From: Bugula neritina | Taxonomy: Eukaryota > Bryozoa > Gymnolaemata > Cheilostomatida > Bugulidae | Length of the DNA stretch: 64,000 bases | Assembly: GCA_964035545.1 (NCBI GenBank) | Contig: OZ037769.1 | Span: 5,481,929-5,545,928, forward strand | Direction: 5' to 3' | Shown: piece by piece, positions 48,501 through 61,300 of the stretch | Layout of the letters: every line of letters begins with the position of its first letter | Position numbering within the stretch: position 1 is the stretch's first letter | Translations under genes and position numbers: made by a program | The notes under the pieces: generated by a model | What the model saw: only the letters and a program-made list of their open reading frames with translations | Told to the model about the DNA's origin: nothing | The model's database searches: none

Positions 48501-51500
48501 ATTACAATAACGTACTGCGAACTTGCTTACCTGTATCCAGATCGAGCGAGAACTTGTCCATTGCATTGGAAGCATTTCTTCTACCAGATATGTCAAGGTC
48601 GTGTTTTGTGACTATGTTTTTGCCAGTCCCTCGTATTCCTGGAAACAGTCGCATAATGACAAGCATCGGTATCTTTGTCTTGAAATTCCCAGTACTAACC
48701 CTAAGCTAACTCATTCATTTACTACGGCTTATATTCAAATACTTCATTCAACACTCAATATCTGATGACAAAGAAAGAATACATCCTATGACTATCTCTA
48801 TTTCGTAAATTAAATGTGATGAAGCAATAATAATCCCAAGCTGATGGCTAACTCAATGCTATGATACCTCTTTTCTTGTTGAATTGCAGATTTTGGTTCT
48901 TGACTTTGTGTTCAAATACTTCCTCGTCATCATCGTGGTCCACTTCCTGCTGCTGGTAAGGGTGGATATGACGGTACTTTTCATATGACACAGAAATCTA
49001 AAGCAAAGGCATTACATATACTATATGTGTGTGGGAAAATCATAAACCTTTACAATTTCTTTCTACATAAATCTAAAAAATTAGCCTAATTTACAAGCGT
49101 TAAATGAACACTAAAGATCATATAACATTATACAAATTATTTACCATGTAAACCACCGTAATCACTTACCTTACTGTTTCCGTTGTAATGATCTTGTTCT
49201 CGCTTGAGCACCATGTCAGCCTCTTTGTCGAACTCCATCTGCAACATCTGCGCCATGAGAAGATCGCTGTCGGTGGTGTCAGCCTTAGCTTCTAAACCTT
49301 CGTCATAGCTGCTTTATTAAACATAGTACGTTAATTACAATATTATACAAACCATGATAACAATAAGACAACTAGCATTAATATATTGAAGCTACAGGTA
49401 AAAGATCAATTTATAGAAATACAACTGGTATATAAACCCTTGTAAAATTTCGGTTTGTAGATCTATAAACTGAGTGTGTATATTTATCAATGAGGTAAAT
49501 AATTGAGCACAACTCAGAGATTAATGTTGAAGTAGTTTGGTATTGAGTAAAAACCCTGAGTAAACATGTCAATACAACATAGAAGGCAACAACTGGATTA
49601 CCAAGAAGACGATGCTTCCGCTGCTCCAGTTACATCAGCATTTGAGGCCGTGTAAGGATCATATTTTGATGCATTTTCTATCTCTTCCAGAGTTAATTTT
49701 TCAGCGAGTTCCTACGGGACAAGCACTTGAACATTAGTAATAAATACACTTAAATTTCCCATAAAATTTAATAGCAATGTGACTAGAGGAGAAACTTTAA
49801 AGCTTGTTAGAACAAAACTAAAATCAGATCATGCTCATAACAATATTAGCAATGACAAAGTAAGCATTATTCCTGTTAGTCCTGTCTCTTAGTCAGTCTG
49901 ATACCCATACTGACAAGTCAACTCATAATGTTCCCTAATACTGACACCTAATAATTCTATTGACACAATACTTAGAGTAGCATGATAACGATACTGATTA
50001 TTGACTCAATGTAACTATTGCGGGCACTGGTTTCATAGCTAATATAAAGAGATAACTGAAACAGAAGTTTTGCTGACATCAGTTGAAAAGTATAAAGGAA
50101 TAAGATGGTTCTGTGATGTTTGTTTCAGAATTCTCGCATTAGACAATGCTACACAAGTCAAATCGTCTGATGAAAAAGCAGACATCATTATATACTCAAG
50201 TAAGGGAGTAGCCGTGGTCTAGGGGTTAGAGTGTTTGCCTAGTAAACATGAAGTCATGGGATCGAACCACGACAAAGAATACTGGTGATGTTAAGAAGAG
50301 CATCCAGTCATAATTGCTTCTGTGCCCTATCTGAATAAGTCTTTAACCCGATTAAAAAAATCACCTTCCTCGGGAGTTTTCTTACAGGGATGGTGACTAT
50401 AAACTTGTGTGAGTTTACTATATACTCAAGTATCCTGCAGCTGTCTGCTAACATGGAAAACCAAAAGGACAATGACAATGTTGATATTGTAGGGCAATAA
50501 TGAAAGCAATTACCGAAGGAATGTTTCTTACACACTTTCAGTCTCATCAAGGCTTCCAGATTCAGATTGGGCCAGAAACTTTAATAACTTTTAAAGTAGC
50601 TCCATCATTCACCGCAATTATTTGATTTTCTTGAAAAATTTTTATACTTATACTAATACTAATAGTAATAATAATAGTTGATGTTGTAGGTGTATGGATT
50701 AAGAAATACCAAATGTTCCGTAGAAAATATAACTTCCCTTGTAGGCCTAGTTGTAAATCAGAATGCGATGGGTATGTTAATGTAGCTGTTTATTGTAATA
50801 ACTGAATAAGGCTTACTGTCCAACTTCATGCTAACTTATATTTACAGTATCGCAATATTTCTAAGAATCAATATGGCTTTCGAAAAAATTTAAGTACTGC
50901 AGATGCTGTTGTTAAATTTAAAAATAATACGCTCGAAGCTTTTAACAATGGAAATTGCGTTCTCGGAATTTTTATAGATTTTAGTAAGGCTTTTGACACT
51001 ATAAATCACAATATTTTACTTGCAAAAATGAGAAAACTTGGTTTTAGTGAATCCACAGTGTCATGGGTTGCTAACTACCTATCAAACCGAAGTCATTCCA
51101 CACTAGTAAATGCAACCTTATCAAGTTCACGATCAGTGACCTGTGGGGTTCCCCAGGGATCTGTCTTGGGCCCTACCTTATTTTTGATATATATAAACGA
51201 TCTTGCTCAACAATTTAAACTTTTTAATCCCATTTTCTATGCCGACGACACTAATTTATTTTTTGAATCAAAAGATTTGAACTCCCATTTGGAAGCTATA
51301 AATCAAGATCTAAACTCTCTGTCAATTTGGTGCAATAAAAACAAACTCACTATAAACTATGAAAAATGCAACTATATTGTTTTAAAAAACTACCAAAATC
51401 CTTTTCAAATTCTAGAAAACTGTATATTATTAAATAAAAGACCTATAAATTACTCTAACAGCATAACTTTTCTAGGTGTACAAATAGATAAAAATTTAAA

Positions 51501-52516
51501 TTGGAGCTTGCACATCTCAAACCTACTTACAAAATTACGACCACTTAGTGGATTAATATACCGATGTTCTGAATATCTCCCTCAAAAAATTTTACTTTTG
51601 ATATATAATTCTTTCATCAATTCCAAGTTAAATTATTGTGCAGAGGCCTGGGGAAATGCAGCTAATACCCATCTAAACAAGATTTTTATTTTTCAAAAAA
51701 AGGTAATGCGTATCATGAACAAAAAACCGTTTGACCATCCATCAGCGCCTCTATTTACTAAGCATAAAGTTCTCTCAATATACCAGATTTACCGTTTTAA
51801 AGTGTTAAAGAAAGCTCATTCTTTTTTCTACTCTGACAATTTTTTTCCCACTCACTCTATCAATACACGTCAATCATTCATAAATCTCCCCCTTCCTCAC
51901 TCTCAAACAGCAGCAGGTCACAGAAGAAACTGTTATCAGGAGGTGGCACTATGGAATGAACTGCCAATCCCTTTACGGTCAATTAGCAACCCTAATGAAT
52001 TTGGGAGGAAGTTGAGGCTTTATCTGTTAGAATAGTTGTATTTTTTTTTGTATTTTTCTGGATAGAGTCGCTGTCAGCTCGTGTTGGCCCGCGCATGACT
52101 AGCTAGGCTATAGCGCAATGGGCCTCATCATCGCCTCCTTGGCATTTTCTAATGTCCTTGTGTTATTAAATACCTTTGATGAAATAAACCAAACAAACAA
52201 ACAAACAAACTACCAGTTATAATTAAATAAATTAAAATTAATGATATTATTATTATGGTTATCATTATGATTATGCTAACAGTAGCCTAACAGTAACAGT
52301 AACTATCAGTGATCAACTAACCTGACTCATTACATCTTCAAGAAGAGTGAGTGGAGGAGGAGCAGTCACATTCCAACCTTTCCAAGGACTAGGATTAGCA
52401 GCAGTATTAGTAGTAGTATTACTAGGCCTAGCAGTGCCAGGCTCAGTATGAGTATGACTAGGACTATGACTGTGAGTAGAACCTGGACTAGGAGAAACTT
52501 TAGTGTTACTTGACAT
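45597..52516 (-). CDS. RIOK3: RIOK3 homologue, atypical RIO kinase, 11 coding exons, 583 aa
   Basis: Exons: 52516-52322, 49711-49602, 49308-49170, 48997-48868, 48638-48531, 48266-48054, 47675-47584, 47456-47283, 46878-46730, 46358-46175, 45854-45597; phases agree. RIOK3 acts in 40S ribosomal subunit maturation and, in vertebrates, in innate signalling. RIOK3 is favoured over RIOK1 by QMEFDKEADMVLKREQ..YNGNSK (about 125-148), SARLHEKK-type AARLHEKKDQSTA (about 250) and TELLFND-type C-terminus. Kinase parts: VISVGKESAVLHAFG loop (about 297), VVLKVF lysine (about 329), RMWAEKEMLNL, catalytic LVHADLSEYN (about 442) and metal site IDVSQSV (about 461). The tail is acidic. The first exon is Ser/Thr/Pro-rich and contains ACT/AGT-type repeat in coding sequence. 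Intron 1 (2.6 kb) holds a SINE and a LINE fragment. Confidence 0.95.
50203..50418 (+). mobile_element. tRNA-derived SINE, copy 3 (RIOK3 intron 1)
   Basis: Same family as 9826-10045, with GCCGTGGTCTAGGGGTTAGA, loop CTAGTAA and the 3' CAGGGATGGTGACTATAAAC block. It is bounded by an exact 14-bp duplication TATATACTCAAGTA (50189-50202 and 50419-50432), the clearest insertion footprint of the three copies. Confidence 0.93.
50837..52211 (+). mobile_element. 5'-truncated non-LTR retrotransposon (CR1/L2-like), with partial ORF2
   Basis: The open frame begins in the middle of the reverse transcriptase, near NQYGFRKNLSTADAVV (about 50860), and runs to 52035 without a stop. It has FIDFSKAFDTINH, GVPQGSVLGP and FYADDTN, the LINE RT core, and a C-terminal ALWNELP/LRLYL region. 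About 165 bp of 3' UTR and a CAAA/AAAC tail (about 52180-52211) follow. Endonuclease and the RT N-terminus are missing, so the copy is dead. It lies antisense in RIOK3 intron 1. The uninterrupted frame suggests it is fairly young. Confidence 0.9.
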
Positions 52517-55317
52517 TTTTTACTTTTAGTTTTAGCTAGCTTTGAAAAACTTAGTGTTTTAAAATCGTTTCAAGTGTCAGTCAAGTCAAAAGCTTTGGTC
52601 ATCTATACTGTGAATGAGAAGGTCAGAATAATCAAGTCACTTTTATTGCTTCTTGCTGGCAATCCTAATAAATATTAGGCTCACGTACCGACCTTAGCTT
52701 GCAAGCAGGTGGTGAAATCAAAAATACTAGTCAACATTCCTTACGTTTAATTTTCAAAATTATCGGATGCTAAGATAGCTCCGTTATTTCTAAAACAATA
52801 TACGAGAAGCTACATCTTTGTAACATCACAGTTTTTTGCGAGTTGAATAATTTTCTATGCACCGATTTATACATCAATAGTTTGGAGTTATATCACCATT
52901 GTGTCATCAGTTTGGAGTTAGATCCCCAACTCTACACAAGTTTGCGAAACCCAAATTACGTTCATTATAGTACAAGTATAATAATTATTATCATTATTAT
53001 GCTACCTGATATTCACATTCCATTAGGTGAGCGATATTTTCAGTGTACAGAGTTAGAGTTGTCTTCTCAAAAATCCAAGTAAACTATTGCTATGGATAGC
53101 AATCGCTGAAGTAGAACTAGATGTAATTTAATATCTTTTCCAGTTAATTGGTAGCAATCAACATGAACATCATGAGCATCATTTATCAACTAATTCTTAT
53201 GCTAATAGTAATACTCTTATTTATAGCCATTGGATTAGATTAAATTAAATACTTTCAATTTTCGTAATTATTTTAATCATAACGTAGTAGTTTTAAGTAG
53301 TAAAACTAAAAGAAGCAATATCCTAATCCTCAAACTCAAAGGCTTAATAATAATTAACTAATACTAATAGTAATAGTAATACAGTAATACTAATAGTAAT
53401 ACTAATACTATTAGTAATAACTATAAGAATAAGTCATAATTTATGGCTTAGTTATACTTATACTTATGGTTATAGTAATTAAAGTTATACTAATACTTAT
53501 AGTTCAGTAATACTAATACTAATAGTTGTAGTTTAAGTTATTATTATTATTACTATTCATATTGATATTGAGTATTGACTTTGAGTACCGTTATTTTTAT
53601 CACTGTGAGTGTGAGTCACTGTCAGAGTATGTTAGAACTTATAAGGTTCATGACTAATCAAGTATGACTATGATTCAATTAGAGTATGACAATAATTTTC
53701 ATTGACTTAGTAGTTAGTAATCATTGTCATACTGATACTCATTGACTGATACTCATTGACTGATTGACTGTGAGTCCTTGTCAGTGAATCATTGTGATTG
53801 CACAACTTGAAGTTGAACATGTAAAAGTTAAATACGAAATTTATTTTGCTTTTCTATTGGTACGAGTATCACTATGACTATGATATTGACAATGATTAGC
53901 TAATGTCAAAATTATTGACTATGTCTAACGCTATGGTCTATGAGTATGAGTTATGACATTGACTGATTCTGATTGATTATCAGTATCACAATCACAATGA
54001 CAATCTGAGTTGCAGTCACATTCACACTCAAAGTCTGAGTCACTCACCATGGGTAGGTTTGAAATTGATATATAAATTGAGTATAAATCTAATGACTAAA
54101 ATTGAAAAACTAAAACTAAAGTAAAAGGAATGTAATCACTATAAGTATATGTCAAAGTGTAATAACTATAAGTAAATTTAATTATCTTAATAAGAAAATT
54201 TAGTAATCACTTAAATAATTAGTAAATTACAATATTCGTTTTGATTTAAAATATAATTAATTATGTACTAACGATAATTATCACTATGCTGTCACAAGTA
54301 GTGAACGGTCACAAGGTGGACGCTACTCTTCCAAACTAATTTTTATTTTGCTAATCTTGATATTAATGGTGTTTTAACATATTTTAAAGTCTCATACTAT
54401 TGCCCTGTATATTTATTATGTTAAAGTATTTAGAATAATACTTGACATTTATTTGGCTATAAAAAATCTAATGAATAAGTATATGTAGGCCTAATATGTT
54501 TGTCACACTGCATGAATTTAATTACAAATAACAAAGTTTTGATTCTCAAAGCAAAAGGTGTAGAAACATGTATTTTGATGTATGCTAGTAACATTTGAAG
54601 GGATTCCCTAATATTTTCACAACCTTTATTGAACCCAAAAATGAATAACTAAAACATAATGTTTTGTCCAGTATTCTGTATCATTTCTCCTCAAATTTTT
54701 TGCAGATTAGTAATTTTTTTCATGTTTCAATGCACATTTCTCTAGATTACTACGTTTAATTTTTTGAAAGGTTAGCATTAGTAGCCTACAACTATAATTA
54801 ACATGCGAAACAGGAATGTGATATCTTTTATTATTCTTTGATATAAAGTTAGTTGCTGTTTGCGTTAGTTGTGGTAGGGGACGACAGTTAATTGTTGCTA
54901 GTTTGAGGTTTCCATTTTGTTCTGTCAGTTCTTAAAAAAGTAATATGGCCATAGATTTTGTGACAATTTAAATGAACATAGACATATTTTTTTAAAATAG
55001 TTTGCTTGATATGATTGATGGTTTTTGTTTTGCAATTCTAAAGTTTTGTGAGTATCAGTACATGCGTAAACTAATGCAATTCTATCAAAGTGTGAATTTT
55101 GCTTCAAAATGTGCTACAAATGCTTGAATTTTGAGTTGCAATTAAAAAAATACGAGAGGGCGCACTCAATCTAAAACTTTGTATATTACGGTTTAATACA
55201 GTGTTTTAGCTTTTTTTCTAGCTGCAAGTTCCTCTGTCCTAATAACAACTTATTGTTCAGAGTTCTATAGTTGTAGAATGTTATGATTAGCCAGGATTCC
55301 TACATACAACTGATACA
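52517..55317. other. Intergenic DNA with degenerate simple repeats
   Basis: RIOK3 upstream region, then ACT/AGT-type repeats (53361-53420, 53505-53530), a long degenerate GACT/GATT-type stretch (about 53560-54060) and plain AT-rich DNA. No supported gene; the frames at 52843-53082 and 54925-55107 (minus) look random. Confidence 0.6.
53361..53420. repeat. ACTAAT/AGTAAT repeat
   Basis: Same type as at 12297 and 41018. Confidence 0.85.
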
Positions 55318-58300
55318 ATGAGTGTGGGCCATGCCGATATGTCCGACTCTAATTCGTTATCAGGTATGAAAGTTTTATCACACTTCTAAATTTAGTCTCT
55401 TATGAATTATCAAATTGAGGTTTTGCCTTTGAGCAGTTTTTACTATGGTGTAATATTTAGACTATATGATGAAAGTATGTAACTTAGGCGGGTAGTTTTG
55501 TTTAATGCAATATACAATGTAGTCTAAATGTTCTTTTTATAAAAATAGTATGTTTCCAAATATTAAAGTTTACTAATGTTTCTTGCAATACATAAAAATT
55601 TGTGATATTTTATTTAGACATTGAGCAGGAAACTAATATTGATGACGTGGATACTGATGACGTTGAAGGTATGGCTCCTAAATTTATTGTAATATTTATG
55701 TGACGTCATGTATTTAATAGTTTGCCATTTCAAAGCACCATTGGTTCTAACACTAAAATAACTGAACCTGTATTCAGAGTTTGCTGTGGTTTTTATAAGC
55801 CAATTTTTATGGTGACCCAGGAAATTTTTTTAGTTTGAGTTATAGAAACAAATATTCCAAATTACTGGAAATATATTATAATGTTGATTACAACAGATGA
55901 TATAGCATCGCCATATTTATTATATTTCGGAGATTGCTCATAAGTTCAAGTTGGCACTTTGGTGTCTGTCGTAATCAATAACTTAATGATTTTTTGTTGA
56001 TTTTAATTATAATGAAAATTTTATCCCAAATCCATATTTTAAAATAAATCCATTCTCTTATATGGTAAATTCTGTTTTACATGTGTTCACTTGTTACAAC
56101 CAAATGTTATTTCACCAGCTGAAAGCTCAGAAGAGCTGGATTCTGAGTCAACCCCAGGTGACGTCTGACTGACTGACTGACTGTCTGAATGACTTATGAC
56201 TCATTCTGTTGCTAACGTAGATAGTGTGTCACGTGAACTACTCTGAAAATTTCATCATATCACATGTTTTCAAAGTGCAGTGTGGTGCCCTGTGTTTTCT
56301 ACATTTCATCAGCATGTTTTTCTCATTTCTCACTTTAAATTTCAATTTTAATTTTAATCATTTCTAAGCTTTCAGCTTGACTTAATTTTTAAAAATAGGT
56401 TGGTCAATCTGAGACAATAAAATATTTTTTTTTGCAATAACTATGCTTTAATTTGATCTAGTATTCCTAAAAATCAGACATATTTAATTTGATTTAAATC
56501 TATTGTGTATAATGTATTTGCTTTCTATGGTGTAGACTGTAGCGGTTTTACAAAATATTAACATCGTTGTATTCTATGAAGCTTTTCAATTTTAGACTAA
56601 ATTGATAAACATTCTGAAAGATTGCCATATTTAGAGTTCAAATTGAGGCTTGAAGTCTTTTTTTGCCTGATAGAATTGAATTACTGTTTTCAATACAATT
56701 AAACTGTGAGTTGAGTTAGTTTTAGACTGAAATAAGTTGATATTTTGAAAAAAATATATTGTTTGCTTCCAAATACTTTCGCTAACATTTCTTTTATAAG
56801 TTGGTGGTCTTGAAAAGGATCATTGGGGTTTGTTTATATGGTTTCGTACATGGCTGGCAATTTATTAAAAGCATATGCTGCTGTATATGGTCAGGGTAAT
56901 GCTTGTCACATTTTTTTCTCTGAACCATCTGCTAGTTAGCTTTTAACTGAGCTTAACTTTATCACCTTTAAAATTTCGTTAAATTTGTTTGAAAATTGCA
57001 GTCAATCATCTTAAAGAAAATTGTTTGGTCAAAGAAGTAAGACTGCAGTTTTTTGCTTAAAGTTATCTCAGACTTCAAAATAAGATTTGTCTCCCCAGTG
57101 CTTGTTAAATTAGTTCAGCTTCACTTTGAGATACATTTTTGAGCTCATTACAACTATAATAATATTTACTCTGATTTAATTTCTTGTTATACAAGACAAA
57201 AGTGTATAATAAATTCTTCCGTTTCATATAATGTGTCTGATATCCTAACGGTACCATGTGTTGTACATGAGAAAATGTATATTATACTCTCTGTCTGCTT
57301 GCTCATCCCCATATCATATTACAGTGGAGATAACTTCTCAAACTCCTCTCAGACCTGTCAGTGAAGAAGAGGCTCGGAGTAATTCCCCGTTTGTTCCTAC
57401 TGAAGAGGAGACACCACCTACTTTAGAAAGTTCTAGACTTCCTAGCTACTCGGCGGCTCAAAAGTCTCAGGGAGGAAGACTCCCACCGCTACGGCCACCT
57501 AGCTATCATCAAGCTCTCCTTCAACTTGGTATGAACTGCTGTAAACTATGTTTGTATGCTTTACTTATTTCTGCTACCTTTGGTTAAATATCAGGCCAAG
57601 TTTGATTATTATTATTTTATTTTGGTTAGTTTGTAATAGTGTGTGGACCAGGCGTGGTTAGTGCAGTGGTTAATGGGGTGTCGTACATTTTTGCTGGACT
57701 TTATTCCGCTATAGATACAAGTTTTTTTAAGACTTTGTAAAACTTATGTCCAGCATGAATAGTGAGTGTATCGGGGTGTTGGTATCCCGTGAAATTCTCC
57801 AAATCTTAACTATTCATGACACACTTCATTTATGCAGTAATAAAATATTTATATATATATATATATATATACATATATATATACATATATATATACATAT
57901 ATATATACATATATATATACATATATATATACATATATATATACATATATATATACATATATATATACATATATATATCTTAGTTATCATCTACAGACAG
58001 TTTGTGGGCTGTATGCTCAAACTTTGCTTAAAGGAATTTTTTTGCTCACAATAATGACATTTCCTTGAGTCCATAGCATTAGTTATGATAGCTAATTTTC
58101 ATTACATGTTATTCTTGACTGTTACAACTTACAGCTTTTTTGCTGAGCTGACTTGAAAGTTCAAGCATGAGGTATATGTGAATATTTTAATACTGCTTAT
58201 ATGAAGTGTGTCAGGGGCTCTTTAAGTAAAATTCCTCCACTAACTAATATTTGTACTAACCTGGGCGTCAGTGAATCAAATGGTTTACAATGCTGATTTT

Positions 58301-61300
58301 CCGTTTGAGTTTTACCACCTGTTTTATTTTTGTACAAAGTATTTCATACTTTTCCATTCTGGAGAACAATCTTCACTGAAATCACTCGAATGATACCAAC
58401 GGGTAACTGCTTTTCAAAACTTTTGCTCGCCAAAAGTCTTAATACTCGGGCTACTTTCTCTGAGGATTGTTGTCTTGTTAGAGTCGTGTTCTTGAAAGTT
58501 TAAATTTGTAGTGTGAGTTTCATTTAAAATGTTTTGGATCAATGTTGCACGTTTTGTTGCTGCTAATACGCTTGCCTCCCGCTGGCTTGCTCATGCTGTG
58601 ATAGCTGTATGGTCTCTTAGAGTGCCGTACAAGGCCTGCACCAGAATCTGACAGCTCTTCTGCTGATGAGTCAACCACTCTTTTAACTTCCACAGTTTTA
58701 GCTTCCACTTCACCACCAAATGGTTAGTTGCATGTCCAGCTACTGTCACCCCCAGTCTGTTCATTTGCACCTTTTCACTCAGTAGATAGACATTAATGTA
58801 GTAATATATAAATAGACAATAACTGTGTTATTATTTTATGCATGTCCTTGGTAAAGCACCTGGTTTCAAGTTTGTACTACCCAACAGTTTCACTTAATGC
58901 TTGCTGGTTATTCGCACCATACTAGACCTTAGTGGGAAATATCATGTTAAGTTCATATTACAGATATTACATATCAAGGGTATTTTGTATTTGTTATTAA
59001 TATTACTAATAATTTTTCCCAGGAGTCATTGTTTTGAAGTTACCTGATATAATACATACGTGTGCTTTGTTGTAATATCTGTTGCTGGGTTTCACAAAAC
59101 TGCTACTTTTTTATAACAATTTTCCATCATTCTTTCAAAAACTGTTCCGTTTCAATTATTTAGTGGTACAACTATTGTTTCACTTAGTTGTGTTTATGTG
59201 TCAAGTTATCTAGCTTGTTATCCTGTTGTTTGCAACAGGTAAACAAGATGTGGAGTTACAAGAACTCAACGACACTGAACATGGGGACACCCACCCTCTC
59301 CCTCCCTCCTATAATATAGCTGTTTCTAGAGTAGCGGCTGGTATATCCACTCCTTCCAGAGTAGCGGCTGGCACATCCACTCCTGTGGATACAGCTACCT
59401 TGACTGAGGAAGAAACTAGATTTTCTGTAGTAGACCCTGGCACTGCGGGGGCTGCCAAGCCACCCCCTAACTATGAACATATCGGTAGGCTAGTTTTCAG
59501 ACTCGTTTTCTTTTTTACGAATAGAAAGTTACTGGCACTAAAGCATAAATTTAATTTAAATTTTGTAATTTTCTTCTGAAAAATATTTCATCACTATTCT
59601 TATTTTCTTCATGACTCTTTACTTCAAACTTATTATGCGGTCATTAAGTATTTTCTTCCCAGTGAATGCATCTAGATGTTGATAAACCTGATAAATATAT
59701 AAATATTTAGGGGCTTCAAAATGTACTACATTCAACTATTTAATTATTTTGATATCTATAGTAGTAATTGTTTAAATATGTGCGCATAGGATACTGAAAC
59801 CCTCCAAAGTTGTACATATGTATTATATCTGGTAGCTGAAGATGAGCAAGTGGATCAAGATACCACTTCTACTGGTGAAGATGCCGAACAGGGTTCCTCT
59901 AGAAGAACGTCTGTGGACCATGACTCATCAACTGGACTCAGGTTTATGTTAGTATATTTATAGAGCTTCTCTTTAGATGTTAACATTGTATTGTGTCGTA
60001 GTAATTTGTTTTATTCACTTTTTCCTTTTGGTAGGAGGGCCATTCGGCGGCTTAGAGAGAGAGGTTCATTGCAAGACTCCACTAAGAAGAAGATCATTAT
60101 TGTTTGTGTGGTTGTCAGTCTGGTGGTATTGTTTGTGGCTCTTTTTCCTTTCCAATTTAGTTATGTGGAGTATCACCAGGTATTACAATAGACATGTTAT
60201 ATATTATACAGTAGACATGTTATATATTATACAGTAGATATGATATATATTATACGGTAGACATGTTATATATTATATAGTAGACATGTTATATATTATA
60301 CAGTAGACATGTTATATATTATACAGTAGACATGTTATATATTATACAGTAGACATGTTATATATTATACAGTAGACATGTTATATATTATACAGTAGAC
60401 ATCGTATATATTATACAGTAGATATGATATATATTATACAGTAGATATGTTATATATTATACAGTAGACATGTTATATATTATACAGTAGACATGTTATA
60501 TATAGCAATATCTTTTTTCAAATTTTACATTTAAGCATATACATAGTTCACAGTTAAGCGTAAGATATATGCATTATACACAAAATCCTTCTCACAAATG
60601 CATGTTATCTCTCCTATGTACACTTTATTGTAGTTTGCATTAGTAAGAAGGAAGTCTACTGGTAGAGTAGCCACTGACCGCGTCTACCAACATGGCTGCT
60701 ATGTTCTCGGAGCTGACAGAGAGTTCGTATACCTCGACCGATCTATACACGTTGTAGAATTCACAAATCTCGGCATGTTCACCAAGGACAACGTAGACGT
60801 GGCTATCAATGTAGAGGTTTTGTATTTCCTACAGTAAGTGAAATTTGAACATATTTATAACTAAATGTTGTCAAAGTAAGTTTTTCATATTATTATTATA
60901 ATATTAGATAATGAAGGCATCTAGTCTGCTCTAGCTATACTTTCAGTATACAATTCAGTCATTTCAAGAGCGAAAGAAACTGATATCATTGAAGGAGATG
61001 AAGCTCCAATCCTTTTATTCGATTGGAAAAAGGGTTTTTGTTTGTTTCTATGATAACTTCACATCAAATTATTAAAAATCATAACTTCATTAGATGGCCT
61101 CTTGGAAATTTTTAAAGAACACTTATCAGCAAATAACAAAGTTGCTTTTAAAGGAACTTGGTTACATTTGTGCAGTATTAGAATGCCCACTAATGACTAT
61201 TATCTTGAGTATCGGACAAATAAAATTTTAGGGTTGTATGCTCATACATATTGGCTTTATATAGATGTTGTGTATACATGTCTTGGCATGCTGATGACAT

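Noticed and set aside
57640-57700. Segment GCAGTGGTTAATGGGG resembling the tRNA-like middle of foldback family B
   Set aside because: No matching inverted ends around it and the similarity is too short.
57746-58054. 102-codon frame with an IYIHIYIHI repeat
   Set aside because: Translation of the TATATA-type microsatellite.
58520-58708. Minus-strand open frame of 62 codons that looks protein-like (acidic/basic mix)
   Set aside because: The plus strand of the same stretch gives a phase-1 exon that joins exons on both sides of the SPFH-like gene, so the minus frame is its shadow.
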